A DNA stretch of 64,000 bases from Moniliella sp. 'wahieum' (lineage: Eukaryota > Basidiomycota > Moniliellomycetes > Moniliellales > Moniliellaceae): positions 434,001 to 498,000 of the forward strand of contig RSEE01000012.1 of assembly GCA_003971905.1 (NCBI GenBank), written 5' to 3'. Under the pieces are notes generated by a model that worked only from the letters and a program-made list of their open reading frames with translations, was not told the origin of the DNA and did no database searches. Every line of letters starts with the position of its first letter. Position 1 is the first letter of the stretch. The translations under genes and the position numbers were made by a program. Shown in pieces: positions 44,401-56,648 of this stretch.

Positions 44401-47400
44401 AGCCTGCTGTTCGCGAACAATCCGGCTTTCATTTCAGCAAACTCGCTGAAAAATTGAAAGAGATCTTGGAGCGGCTCTTCAGCACTGTAAAACGAAGAGA
44501 GCCTGTGCGAAGCCAAATGGACGAGTCGTAACCCGGATAGACATCGGCGTCGAGAGGATCAAACGTCTCGTAGGCCAAGTCAGCCAACTCATCCCCTTCA
44601 ATCGCGAGCACCTTAGCAAACTCAGGATGCCGTAGTTGCGTATTTGGTTGTCCACCAATGAAAGAGACCCTAGACGTGCTGCCACCCGCATCGTCGTCCC
44701 GCGCATCAGCACGGCCACATCTGCCGTCGAGAAGGCGATTGTGGCTAGTAGGTCTCCTTCGTGATTGAGTCGCACAATGACACCATTAAGTTTGACTCGT
44801 ACCTTCATCTTGGACACGCGTTCCGAACTCTGCACAGACGATGGCTCATCAGACGGGACCTTGGCAATGGCGTCATCCTCCTGGGTGGGTCTAAATTGCC
44901 GCGCTTGTGAAAGTCTAGTGTACAGTGTGAGTGTCTGAAATATAAAAATGGGGGGAAGAGAACACAGTCACGATCCACTGATAGAATGTCAAGATACTCT
45001 CGCGTCCACATGAAGTTGAGTGTCGATAGCTCGATGTTCACGGACTGGTCGATACCCTCAAACTGGCTTTGGAAAGCTGGGTGGTCAGCCGAAACCGAAT
45101 TGTAGGTGACTGCGACCAAGTCCTTCTCCGACTTTGCTCCTTGACGCTTCCTGATCTCCCAGAAGCTGAGAGGTCATCAACCAACGGAACATGCCATGGG
45201 GACGAGGAATGATCTTGTCCTCCAAGTCCACAGAACGAAGGCGAACATCCACGTTTAGGTTGTAAGGATAAACAGATACACCAACATGGAAACCCTCAAA
45301 TACGGCATTGACCAAAACCTTGTCGGGAAGGGAGGCATCGGGATCGCTCTGGGAAATCTGCCCCAATAAACGGTCGACTTGGAAACTGAGTTCGAATGAT
45401 TTCTGGTCAGCATTAATCCGATCGGACTTGTCGTCCTCAGCATCCTCAAAGTTGTCATCTCCCTCGTCTGGGTTGCCTTCATCATTGTCTTGATCTACCA
45501 AGTATTCCTCGTCATTGTCACGCTGAGCGCGAAGATGTCGAACCTGTTCCACTCTTCTTTCAGCTTCTTCCGCGAACCGTAGGTTGCGATGCTGACGGGG
45601 TCGCAGGAGTGGCTGAAGATGTATCGGCACCTTTAGAACGAGGCATGATGATGCTGATAAACTGATGAGTGTCTTGTACTTGCGATCGGAGAAGTTGACC
45701 TGCAAAGTCGGGAGGTGGCCCGTCACTTTAAATTTGGTCAAGTTGGGCGCTTTGGGAAGAATGCAGTTGTGGATAGTGAAGTTGAGGTTGATCCTCTCAA
45801 TCAGGTGAGTCTTTCGGATATCAGGCGTGCCTCCTCCAGCCTCATGTGTGACAAGACTGTGAAGACAGGCTTCCAGATCGGTTCCCAGAAGGAGCTGGGC
45901 ATCGTCGAGTTTGACGATAAAACGATCGTACATCAAATCCTCTAAGCGCGATAGTCATCCGCAGTGTACTGTTGGTTCTGTTTGGCACGCACATCAGCCA
46001 AGGCCTGCTTGTCAGCAAAAATGCTCTTGACGCTAATTCGACCCGCATCAAGCACCATGTGTTGTCCATGGAGAGTCGTGACATCCTCGGGCATAATGAT
46101 AATGGGAGCTTTGACGTCCACGTTCATGTCGACTGTTTTGTGGTTGTCCAAGGCGTTCTCCAGCCCAGCCCGGGTCTGCTTGCGAATTCCCTCGATTGTA
46201 TTGCTAGCGGCATCAATCAAAGCCCCGATAAGCTCTAGCTCCGACTCGGCGGGCTCAAAGAATGCCGACACGGCCTCGACGTAGCCGCGATGATAAATGA
46301 TCTCCGTAGAGCCCACGCGGAGGGTGAGGCCATGGTCCGCACGCTCGTCCAATGGCTTGTACTCATACTTGACAAAAAAGAAAGGATCGCCTTTTGTCGT
46401 ACTTGGCGCATCCCTGAGACAATTGGATCGGATTGGAGGAGCGGTGGGGGGTTGGGAACTGCTTGGGGCTCGCTTACCAACTCGAGATAGTCATCCGCCT
46501 TGACACGCACGATCTCAGGGTAAACCGAATTAGGGGTAGTCCCATCAAGGATCTTCATATCGCCAAGCGAAATGGTAGTGTCGAGGTTATCCACCCGCTT
46601 GGTCAACTCGGCCTGGAGTCCCGAAAACAGGACACTGACCACATCCGTACCCTTTTGCTGGCTCCGGAGAGTAAATGAACCGCGCGGTGAAGCAGAGTGG
46701 TGACATGCAACTTGATCGCATCTCGAGGCAAATCCAACAAGACCATGTCGTCATTCTTGGCGGTATCGTCCCAATCAATTGCATCATATAGCTCTTTGCG
46801 CTGCTCATCGTTGAGCTGAATGGCAGTGTCAGGAGTCTGCTGGTTTTGTGTTGGATCCGCCGCCCCAAAGCCAGCCCATCCACCCCCTGCTGCGGTTTGG
46901 CTTCTTGTTCCTTCGTCTCTACCTGACCCTGGGAAGCGGCATGTTCTTGCTCGCGGTGCAACTCGCGGCGGGCAATGGAACGGTAAAAGCGAATGTCCTG
47001 GTAATCCAACTTGCGCTCGAGGGCATCAAGCTGTTGGACCACTTCATTAGTCTGGGCTCCGGTGTTTGTGCCTGCTCAGGGCGCGAAGTAGTTCTTTTTC
47101 CTTGAACAAGCGAACATAGGTCTTGCGGTCATCTCGACGCTGCTTAAGGTAGTCCCAGTCCAGCGGTAATGGCGTTGATGCACCTCATCCAACACGGCGC
47201 GGATGGCGAACTGAAATTGGGGCCTTCGAATGTCTCTTCCAAGCTGAGCAGGAGTGGGGCGGAAACGGCGGTAACGGGCTTGGCGGGTGTAGTAATGAAA
47301 TAGATCGATGACCGAGATCATATCGCGGTACTGCTCGTCGTCCAGAGCGAAGCCCAAATCTTCAAACAGCAGTTGCACATCCAATTTAGGAATCTCGTTG

Positions 47401-48275
47401 GTGAGTGTGTTGCGCATGATCAATCGCCCAATCCCTGAGACAGGCTTCAGGATGAATTGGTGTGAAGGGAGATGGTCTGCGCGTGCAATTAGCTCCTGGA
47501 AGCTGTCATAGGCCAAGACGGGAGTGGAGAGGTCCCCCGCCTGCTCTTTGCCGATAAATTCGCTGTCAGTGTCCCGTAAAAGGACAAACTGTCGAGACGA
47601 GCAACCTTGTGAATGCCATTGGCACTGTTCTGAATAAAGGTCGGCTTCCAATTCTCGTCGGTCGAAACAGCCGAGAACTCGGAAAGCGTGATTCCAGCGC
47701 TGAAGGGGTGGAGGGGGTTGGAAAGGAGTCCTCATACCGGATATGGATATTGCGGACCGTGATCTGAAGATTGTCCAAGATTTTAGTCACGAGGGATTGG
47801 GTGAAAGACTCTTGTTGAGCGTCGCTCCCCATCTGGTCTCGGCCAATGAGCTCAGCGCTGGCCAACTTGCTCTGTTTGACTGCCTGAATGCGCTCATCTT
47901 CCTCGGCCTCGTCAACGTCCACGCTGGCTGATCGGGGCCGGGCAAGAACAAACACGTTGTCAATCAGCACGCGTACAGGCTTGCCCTTGAGGTTGGACCA
48001 GGGGATACTGAGGGTGAGCTCGCCGAGAAAGCCTTCCTGAACATCAATCGGCAGATGGAACTTGTCGAGTGCTGATTTCTTGAGCTTGAGTCTACGACAC
48101 AGTTAAGGCAGGATGCCTCGTCAGAAGGAATGGCATACAATGCAAGCGCGGTAACGTACCCTCGGAGTTTGACATCGCCGCTCCAAATGCCAACGTTGAG
48201 CTGGTCGGTGTTGAGGTTGTCAACGTAAGCCGAGAGGACGCTGTTGAGGACAGTTGCGACGACGCCCTCAAGCAT
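38414..48275 (-). CDS. VPS13: VPS13, bridge-like lipid transfer protein at membrane contact sites
   Basis: A huge protein (about 3,000 residues) that moves lipids in bulk between organelles. It starts [20 protein letters not shown] then [14 protein letters not shown]. Intron 1 is 48159-48092, followed by [20 protein letters not shown] and [18 protein letters not shown], the chorein N-terminal domain. Further landmarks, in order, are [19 protein letters not shown] (about 47.7 kb), [20 protein letters not shown] (46.1 kb), an acidic loop [20 protein letters not shown] (45.45 kb), [20 protein letters not shown] (44.3 kb), the SHR-BD/VAB region (42.7-41.0 kb, for example [17 protein letters not shown]) and the C-terminal [20 protein letters not shown] with [16 protein letters not shown] (39.0-38.9 kb). 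The terminus is a PH-like segment ending [15 protein letters not shown]. Numerous short introns and one-base breaks divide it; the exact exon list was not resolved. Confidence 0.95.
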
Positions 48276-49273
48276 GGCTGGCAAAAGCCGTGCGTATCAA
48301 AGGATGAGTGGGGGGGTTCAGCAGCGTAGGCGCAGCGGTGTTTCACAGGCGGTAGCGGGGGAGAGCGGGGAGAGGGGGGAGAGGGGGGCGAGGTGGTGGG
48401 GTGGGGGTGGTGGGCTGAAAGCTGAGATGCGCCGCCCATGCCGATTGCCAGCTCCGATGGCTGACGGGCCTGACATGTGACATGTGACGATGACGCCTGA
48501 TGCGTGATGCATGACGCATGACGCCCCTGACCAGCCTCTGCTCCGAGCCTGAGCCTGATCTGAGGCAGGAGGCTGAGATCTGAGTCTGGGAGTGCGACCA
48601 GTGCGACCAGGCCCGCGCACCCTCAGCTTGACGCCTGACGATGAGCGAGCCCAGCCCAGGCCAAAGCTGCATGCAGGGCTGACGTCACGCGTCACCATCA
48701 CGCGGCACTGCGCTGCTGCCGGCCGAGGGCGGCCAGGGGCGACGGGCAACCCTGTTGGCAGAAGGACATCGATAGGGTTAGGCCTGGTGGGATGCGGGGG
48801 GGGAGGTACGCGTGAGCCACACCCACTGTGGGCCATCACGCTCATGCGTCATGGGTCAGGCACATGTCAGCATGTCACATGTCCGTGCCATGCTGCGCAC
48901 GTCACATGATGATCACCAGCGCGTCGCGCAGAGTTGCAGGAAATGTCCAATTGAAATCGCGGAACTCGAAGGGCCACCCTGGCCACCGTCAACACCACTC
49001 GTCACCGCGTCACTAGTAACTAGTAACTAGTAACCAGTACCTGCTTCCGGCCGGTCACCGTGATCGGTCACCGCCCAGGCGCGTCGCGCCCTGTCGCGTC
49101 CCGCCCTGCCCTCTGGCTACCAGCGGTGCACCACACCATACTACTAGTATACTAGCCGCAGCCACTCGCGTTTCGAGGAAGACTGACGCCGTGCAGAGAG
49201 CGCAATCCTGCACGCTCTCGCATACCGCGTAAGGCACCTTCCCGTCCCCCACCGCCACCACCACCCGTCCAGT
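48276..49273. other. Repeat-rich spacer upstream of VPS13
   Basis: G-rich tract at 48308-48418, ACATGT and ATGCAT-type words at 48470-48530 and 48860-48910, and ACTAGTAACTAGTAACTAG at 49010-49035. No gene is supported. The VPS13 promoter lies at its left end. Confidence 0.5.
49010..49036. repeat. Tandem GTAACTA words
   Basis: GTCACTAGTAACTAGTAACTAG followed by TAACCAG; ACTAGT palindromes in register every seven bases, as at 22.8, 23.2 and 32.46 kb. Confidence 0.8.
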
Positions 49274-50845
49274 ATGCGGCGGGAGGCAGACGATGCTTCT
49301 CGGCACACTTCACCGTCGTCTACGCAGGTCTCCGCGGGCAGCACATGTTCTTTCCCCCCCCTGGCTACCCCTGCACTGCTTCCGCCGCCCCGCACCAACG
49401 CGCCCCCGGTAGTAACGGCAGCCACCGGCGGCTCGAGCCTCGCCGCCAGTGGCGCGTTCGCATCGCTCACATCGCCCTCACGTTCCCCCGACTCGGACCA
49501 CACAGGCTTCCTCACTCCCGACACGTCCGAACACCACTTGGTGCCCTGACACAAGCGCCAGCTTCACTGCCCCAACTCTGTCTTTGGTCCTATTCTTGGT
49601 TGCAAGTCTGTATCCCCTGGAGACGCGTCCCCCCAACCAAAACATATTCTCGCTTACGAACGTCATCAAGCTTGACTCGTACGTCGCTCTCTCTCTCTCT
49701 CCTCATACACGTTTCTTGCTGACCCCATTTCACGCGTCGGCAGGTCCGCTTCACAATCATCCAGGCCCCCAAGGCTCCGGCGCCTTTCCAAACATCTGTT
49801 CCCGCGCTTTCGGCCGGCCCAGGCGGTCCGGTTACAGTCTCCCAGGAGAGAGAAACGGCACCAAATGCGCCTCGGGCTTCTACCCCTGTCCAGGAGGATA
49901 TTCCCAAACTAATCAGCACCTCACTCAAGTCCCTGGTATCCAAGGAAACGCGCTTTTTGTCGCGTTCCCACTCTTCGCATGTTCCGCTGTTAGCGGCTGA
50001 TCAGTCTTCCGCTTGGACTCATTCGCATCTGCCTACACTGCCTACGCATCTTAACGCCTTGTGCCTTTCCCAGCCTCGACACGCTCTTAGCATATCACGA
50101 GGCACGGCCAGGGAGTGACACCAAGAATACCTGGAAGGAGGAACCGCCATCATCCGCACGCCTTGCCGTGCATACTAAACAGGATCAATTCCCACCCTCT
50201 AACCCTCCTAAAGGCCCCAGTCAGCGAGCAATACGGACGTGGATGCATGTGCAGTTCTCCGGACCGCTTCTTCAACGCCGACACCGGACAAGTACCGCCT
50301 GGTACCACGCCCATCACGAAAGAAGATGGCGCGTGTCCTCTCCGCTCCAGCTTGTTCGTACTGCCTGGCAAGCCTCCATCCTATTTGCTACCAAGGGCTA
50401 CTTCTGGCACTCTGGACCGCGCTATGGCCTTGCAGACGTGTTTGGCGAGGAGACACCGTCAGGAGGCGATTCGGAACTGGACGCTCGAGTTCAAGCTGCC
50501 GCGCATGACCAATTGGCAAGAGTACCTTACGGGTTTCTGCATGCACTTGGTAGTTCACCCCTGTGGTGCGGTGCTCAGCTCAGAAGCGGAAACCCCAGCT
50601 CTGCAGGGCCGTTGGAGGCAAGTGGCCATCGGAAGAGGAACAGGGCGGATCGGTCGCGTGTGCCTCTGCGAACAGGGCCGAGCAGCAGCACATCCAAGCG
50701 CGGCCGTCCCAAGTCTCTCCGCGAATCCCAACCGGGTCCAATGACCAAGGCAAAGAAAAGGAGTGTGATGCACACTTGGGGTGCCCACAGTAGCACCAGC
50801 TTGGGTGCGTTGCCAGAGCCACGCGGGCCATCTCCTTTCCGTTAG
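49274..50845 (+). CDS. Hypothetical Ser/Pro-rich protein, fragmentary frames
   Basis: No family was recognised. Open pieces that look coding by composition are MRREADDASRHTSPSSTQVS (49274-49549), then after a plausible intron (donor GTACGTC at about 49680, acceptor GTCGGCAG at about 49743) RFTIIQAPKAPAPFQTSVPA and VQEDIPKLISTSLKSLVSKE. A further piece starts near a second acceptor (TTTCCCAG at about 50071): LDTLLAYHEARPGSDTKNTW and KEEPPSSARLAVHTKQDQF, and continues in more than one frame to about 50845, where KRGRPKSL resembles an AT-hook. The pieces need several frame changes, like neighbouring genes. The start and exon structure are uncertain. Confidence 0.3.
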
Positions 50846-51900
50846 TCCACACCTGGGTACAAAGGACCAAGACAGGGACCGCGATGCTGCAGTGGCCCTA
50901 CTTGGGCTGGGACTTGGGCTGGGTCGTGTGTGAGTCAATGTCAAAGCATCCGTGCGTGCCATTCAAAATATGCTGGGAGTTGTTGGTCGTTGGTCGGCTT
51001 CAATATTCAGTAGGCCTCCAGGCCTCACCCTCACATGTGACTGTCACAGATCCTCACGCCGCAGGAGCGCCAGGAGGGGTGCGGGGTAAAATAACACTCA
51101 GTACTCAGTCGGCCGGTCAGGTGACCGGTGTGACCGGTGACCGCCGGAACCGGTAACGCACTTGTGAACTCATCAATGTGATCGATGATTATCACATCCC
51201 TCATGCCATGCAGGACAGGTGTAGGTTGTGATGGATGATCGATTCGATGATGCAGGTGCAGGATGCATGATCAGTGATGCAAACAGTGCGTCGTGTGATG
51301 CATGACATCATGCAGTTGGTCGAGTGGGGAGGTCATCACGCATGACGTCAGCGCGCCGCGAGTACACCCGCGGAAATGAAGGCAGATGTTGGCAGCGTTG
51401 AATATTTGAATGGATTTCGGCAAGATCTAACATGCGGGTGACGCGTACGCGCGTAACGAAAGCTGGCTGCGAAGATGGTTTCTAGTACGACTGGTCCCAT
51501 ACTATGTGAGGGATCAAGTACCGCCGCGAGTGCACCATCCCACCCTCATATCCGCGAATACTCTGCTAGCGTACACGGCATCTCTCTCGCCTCTTCTCTC
51601 TGCACCTGCTGGCTGATGTGGGGAGTCAATACGGTCAGTTACATGTGTATTAAGATCTCTATGATCGCTCTTTTCGCATCCTGTACCCTAAGGTAACCCC
51701 GGTATCGACCACCAAAGGTCATGCATCACTTCCAAGGCTGACTCTTTAACACTGTTTCGTATCTTTCTTCCCGGCATCTATGACGCGAAGAACTCCGAAA
51801 AATAAGACCCACATTTTATGATATCTATCCTCAGGCCGTCGTCTCAGAGAAGGCCTCACTGGGTCCCTCACTCTACTTCTACCTACAGGAGAAGAGTTTG
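50846..51900. other. Spacer with ACCGGT, ATGCAT and GATC words
   Basis: At 51106-51160 repeated GGTGACCGG/ACCGGT words; at 51175-51320 GATCGATGA and GATGCATGA words. Downstream sequence to the mobile element is unremarkable. The 3' ATG-bearing frame at 51475-51696 has no motif. Confidence 0.5.
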
Positions 51901-52151
51901 TTGAGGGTACTGCTAGGGTTCTCTCCTGCGCGGCCCTCAATGGATCAGACGCTCGCCTAGCCGAGCGGAAGCGTTCCGCTCGCAGGCCGCGCACGCCCTG
52001 CTTCGCTCCATCTCCCTTCTCTCTCTCCTTTCTCCTTCCCTTCAGACGTTGCTTGAAGACTTGTGGCTCACCACTTTGCCTTCACGACTTGTCTGAAGGC
52101 TGCTTTGCAGCTGATCCATGGATTGCGAGTGCTCCCAAGTCGCACTCTAGT
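51901..52151 (+). mobile_element. MITE-like element, copy B (251 bp) with perfect 8-bp target-site duplication
   Basis: Begins TTGAGGGTACTGCTAGGG and ends AAGTCGCACTCTAGT. It is flanked by AGAGTTTG at 51893-51900 and again at 52152-52159, a perfect 8-bp direct repeat that fixes both ends. Internally near-identical to copy A. No open frame. The 8-bp duplication is characteristic of hAT elements. Confidence 0.85.
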
Positions 52152-52350
52152 AGAGTTTGACAACACCCACTCCCCAATGTTGAAACACTCTTGCCGTCAG
52201 GCACAGCAATGGCACAGCTTTTACTGTAGTCGTGTGTAGTCGATAGCTTCTTGGGGATTGAAGCGAGTTCTAATTGTGTTCCAGTGGCCCCCACCACTAA
52301 TCCACAAGCAGCGCCTCATCCTCCCCGCAGAGCGCCTGAGCCCGAGCCTG

Positions 52351-52626
52351 TTGCAGAGTATAGTGCCAATATGCTTTTCCTCTGCACTCCATCCAATTGA
52401 TAGGCCCCCGGTGACGCTCTTCTCGCTCAGCTGCGAATTCGGCCTGCGCGCAGGCTACGCTGCGCTCCTCCGCCCCCAAGTTGTTCAGTGCACCGACTTG
52501 TCTCTTAACAACTCTTTCTTGTCTCCTTCCCTTCAGATTGCTTGAAGGATTTGGGTGGCTAAGCATCTTGCCTTCTCGCACGCTGATCTCTCGTGCTGCC
52601 CGTGGCGTTCTCTAGCCGCACTCTAC
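52351..52626 (+). mobile_element. MITE-like element, copy D (diverged)
   Basis: Aligns with copies A to C in the same order: GGTGACGCTCTTCTCGCTCAG, TTGTCTCCTTCCCTTCAGAT, GCTTGAAGGATTTG, GTGGCTAAGCATCTTGCCTT and GCCGCACTCTAC. Substitutions and an internal insertion (about 52485-52525) make it the oldest-looking copy. No target duplication was found. Confidence 0.5.
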
Positions 52627-53134
52627 AGAGTCAGATCCATTATCGTGGTCTAGCCACCTCTAACCGAGTCAGGTCCATGATGCATGATTCGTGGTCTAGC
52701 CGCAGTATATTTTGACTGTGTGTGATTCACGATCGACACATTTCACAATTGGAACGAGAGCTTCGCCTCTCAGCATCCTGTTTTAATTGTACTGCGGACT
52801 ACGCCGCCCGCAGTTAAATTACTAAACGCAATATCGATCCTCAACATTGGCAGTGGTGTGCGGGCGCCCACAATATACTCGTTCAGAGCATCATTGAGAA
52901 CCCTTCTCGCTCACTCTCGAACAACGCCGATGTTATAGCGGGTATGAAGAGTCCTTTTCTACTCTCCACTGCACCCTTTTCCGCACCTTGCAACCCAACT
53001 GGCACCCTCACACACACACTGCCCGGCACCCACATATACTATGAACAACAACCTCACTCAAGGCGGCCGCCCTGTCGAAGAGGGACTCAGCTCTTCCCGC
53101 ATACGACTCTGACGGGTTTGCTAGCGACCCAGAC
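52627..53134. other. Spacer upstream of the LOR-domain gene
   Basis: AT-rich near 52.7-52.9 kb, with CGTGGTCTAGCC repeated at about 52645-52657 and 52690-52702. The first exon of the next gene may start near 53041. Confidence 0.4.
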
Positions 53135-54258
53135 TTGAAGCTCACGTCGTCAGACACGTGGTCAGTCGACTTCGAGCAGGACAAGCGTTGGCCCGATCAC
53201 TCTCACACTGCTATTTCGCGCCCCTGGCCTCAGCCGAAGACACGAGTCAGCCGGCAGCCGCACCGCCTGACCGACCTGTCCCCCACGGGCTCGATCGGGC
53301 CGTCCTCCCTCCCGGTACACTTTCATCTTGGATCAGGCCCTGAATTCAGCCGCGCTGCCATTGCTTGGGTGTGTTACCCTTCTTTCCCTCCACTCCAATC
53401 AATCGTGATGTCTAATATTAACCACAAAACACACAGAACCCAATCCCTGGAGGACGGCGTACCGAGGTCTTGTACCGCTGGGTGTACGGCCCAGCGTTTC
53501 CCGTTCTCGCATTTTCATGGATGGCTCGGTAATGCCTTGTTTAATGTCCAGCGTCTCTCTGTCACCCGCCACGGACGCTGGGTCGTCACCTCCACCTCGA
53601 CCGGGGAAACAGTCTTAACGATCGAACGCAAGGCCATTCCTCCCCTTCGACTGCAGGTGACGGTCAACAGTGGATATTTGTCCCGCCCTTCCGGACCGGA
53701 AGGAGGGAGAACGCTCATCGCCATCATGTGGGACAACATGAGGCTCCACAGTATGGCTGCCAACGCACACCCTTTGTTGGTTGGACTGTGACGTCCAACA
53801 CAAACAAGGTGATTGCTGACTTTTCAGAGGCCTTGCAACACGAATTCAACGTGACAGGTATGTCCCACATCTTAACGCGTCCAAAGTGATGTCAGAGTGA
53901 TTTCTGCAGGGCTTTTTGGTTGCAGAGTCGCGGAGTGCATTGTGACTTGTGACTCGCTGGCCTGCTACTCGCGCGTCACGCGACAGCTGATGAAGAGGTC
54001 ACAAGGGCGCCGCAGGTCTCTGTAAACAAAATAAGCGATTACTGTGCGCGGATACATGATCCTGATGCACATTTCGGGGAATGCGTGCATACTGACGAGT
54101 CATCTTGAATCTCCCCAGTCGCACCCCATTCCGACCAGATGGTAACTGCCTGTATGGGCTTCATATTTCGCGAGATTGAGATCGTGCTGCGAGGGTCCCA
54201 GAATCTCGGCGTGGTCGACTTGGCGCGTAAAGGCATCGCAATGAGCAGTAGTAAGTGA
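53135..54258 (+). CDS. LOR/Tubby-C-like (LURP-one-related) domain protein
   Basis: The LOR fold is a 12-strand barrel with a central helix, related to Tubby C and phospholipid scramblases. Recognisable parts are GNALFNVQRLSVTRHGRW, VVTSTSTGETVLTIERKAIP, WDNMRLHSM, then FVGWTVTSNTNKVIADFSE and ALQHEFNVT. A 261-bp intron (53858-54118, GTATGT...CTGACGAG...CCCCAG) is followed by VAPHSDQMVTACMGFIFREI, equivalent to the conserved central helix. The frame ends GIAMSSSK then TGA at 54256-54258, although a GTAAGT at 54252 could instead start another intron. The N-terminal part (DLKLTSSDTWSVDFEQDKRW) is Ser/Pro-rich and the true start is unresolved. Frame breaks occur near 53200-53500. Fungal LOR proteins have no well-established role. 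Confidence 0.6.
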
Positions 54259-54716
54259 CGCGTATTATCACACGCACAAACGGGAAAATCTCAGATCTCA
54301 GATTTCACACGATCTCACGAAGGATATATATCTTTTTTTGATCACCTTCGATTGTGGTCGCTACTTGTATAGAATGCCGCAGAAAGAGCGCGGCGGACCA
54401 CGAGGTATGTCACCGCCATACTGTCACCAGTGGTGCCCTCCTGAATGAACGCGTGAATACACGTATGTGTGAACCACCAAGATAGCAAGGGCAGTAGCGA
54501 TGCTAATACCAGTCACCACTATCCGATTCTTTCTCCCACTCCCTCACTATCGCTACTATCCACATAACAGTAGAAGTGCGGTGTTCTTTGTAGCTCTCCT
54601 GCCCCATGACACCTGGGCATCATAAGAAGGGTGAGCTTCTTAGTTGAAAGAGAGAAAAGTTATATTGATGGAACGGGACTGGAGTGGGGGGGTGTATATA
54701 TGGTACAAAAAAGCTG
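54259..54716. other. Spacer, LOR gene to acyltransferase
   Basis: Has AGATCTCAGATTTCACACGATC (about 54293-54315, quoted in part: CAGATCTCAGATTT) and a TATATAT stretch near 54325. It may contain further 3' exons of the LOR gene. Otherwise nothing seen. Confidence 0.4.
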
Positions 54717-56604
54717 TTAGCGGATACGCCGACCAAGACCCCCAGATACGGCACGCCAGAAGGCGCGGGCAACCCTGATGCCCCCGCGATCGAAGTGCGG
54801 GTAAGAGCTCGACTGCAATGTAGAGCACTGCATAGCAGAGGGGGAAGTTGATGAGCATAGCGGCCCAGTAAGGAATGCCAGCCTCCAGCATCTTGAGCGT
54901 TGTCACTGCGCCCACAGTCCAGAAGACGGTGCCGTGGAGAAGGTACAGGGAGAAGGCGTTGCGCCCAAAGATGGTCCATGCACGCAACGTGAACAACACT
55001 CGCACGAATTTGCTTAAGTCGCAAAGAAGGAAGAATGACATGACCCAAATGCCGTCTTGGATGGGGGTGTGTAATAAGGCCTTGCCACATGAGCCCAATA
55101 GTTGGGCACACCAAACTGGAAGTTGGCCTTGACCTCAAATTCACTGTCGCGGGCGTTGAAGTACGCTGTTGAGTGAGCCAAGTGATGATGGCCCCAAGGC
55201 AGAAGAGTGCCCAGCAAAGGGCTCGTACGTCATGCGGAATTTGCCAAATACCTTAAACCCTTTGGCCGAGAGCTGGCGGTATTTGAGACGGTTATCCAGA
55301 TCGGCAACCATAAGCCCAGCAATGAAGAAATAATCGTACCGGTTTGACCACCACTCGATCGTAATGCAAGCCATGTAGTAACTGTACGCTTCAGGAATTC
55401 TTGATCTCACGTGCAATAAGGGCGCATATGTAAACCGTCCATGACGACTGGATGATAACTGGAACGGTCCAGAGAATACCTGTAGCGTAATGGCGCGTGA
55501 GAGGAGTGATGCTGGGAGGTTGCATCCACCAAAGACAAATAGTCGTTGATAAACTCTCCCAGAGAGAAAAGTCTTCGTAATGACCAACCACTGAGCGTGC
55601 GCGCAGGCAAACGAGCAACCCAGTAAAACGCGCCCTGGAAAGAGATGAGCTGTTGAATGGATGTTCAGAAACCGCGCAACCACGGAAAAATACGTACAAC
55701 TTCAATAAGGAAGTAGTTTATAAGGAGGGCCGCTGATATTGTTGTTGCGAGGCGAGGGACCCGAGTGAGGACTGTTGAGCCAAGTCTTGCAAGTTACCAC
55801 GGACCAGGTACCGATTTGCGATTACACGAGCAGCAAGAACGAAAAAAGTGCCCACATTCAGCTCACCGTTGCAGATAACCGGGCCAATGGTTCGACGTAT
55901 CCAAAGCTCAACGTGTAGTGATAAGGAACATGGGGAGGGTGAATCCGTAATAGTAATCATGTCCAATGGTGGATAGACACCAGCAAGCACGCAAAGCCGC
56001 GGAGACCATCTAGGTATTCAACCCGCCGCACCTGATCCCGTAGCACCTCCCTCGCCCTTGTGGACAAAGACCTTGTACTTGATCCGTTCCCAAAATGTCT
56101 CCTGTTTGCCCTGCTCATCAGTCAGACCGGTTTTGTCGGGGTTCTGAGACTTGGCAAGGGGACCCTTCATTTCGACTCTGCTCTCCCTCGGTGCAGGTTT
56201 CCATTCAACAATTGGAGTAGTCCAGCTGACCGGCATCATGGACCCGTCCTCAAGCAGCATCTGCGGGTGAGGATGGAAAGAGACCAAGTCGGGAAGACCT
56301 GGAGGGGCACCCAACCCATCTTCACCCGACAAAACCGAGTTGTTGTACAGCGATGTCTCCGAGGTGATGGTCGAATACGTTTCCGTAAAGGGAAGATTAG
56401 CACTACCGCCAACATTGCTTTTCGGAGTAGCCAAATTGGGCACACTTCGTTGAGGATGAAGCAATGGGTCACCATACCAGAGGGAGTGCGTGAAGGAGTT
56501 TGGATGCCGTTTTGGATACGAAGCCCCAATTCAGTTACAGAAGCGCTGGCGAGGCTTGGGGCAGAAGAAGAAAACCCCTTGGTGGAACCGAACCGACGGT
56601 GCAC
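54717..56604 (-). CDS. Acyltransferase-3 family integral membrane protein (possibly the C-terminal half of a larger fused protein)
   Basis: The family transfers acyl groups to extracytoplasmic sugars or other acceptors. The N-terminal 180 residues are a polar Ser/Thr/Pro/Lys-rich region (GFSSSAPSLASASVTELGLR, RSVPNLATPKSNVGGSANLP, ETFWERIKYKVFVHKGEGG). Helix 1 follows with the expected start VEYLDGLRGFACLLVSIHHW, where the paired His is the likely catalytic motif. Later blocks are NGELNVGTFFVLAARVIANR, GNLQDLAQ, RHYATGILWTVPVIIQSSWT with VYICALIAREIKN, DYFFIAGLMVADLDNRLKYR and FGRNAFSLYLLHGTVFWTVG. It ends GGLGRRIR then TAA at 54717. Many short introns or frame breaks divide it. Only about 45 bases separate its first possible ATG (56604) from the end of the GH16-like frame. 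Confidence 0.75.
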
Positions 56605-56648
56605 GGTATCCGGCGGCCAAGGTGTCTGCCAAACTCAAGTTGGTACCC

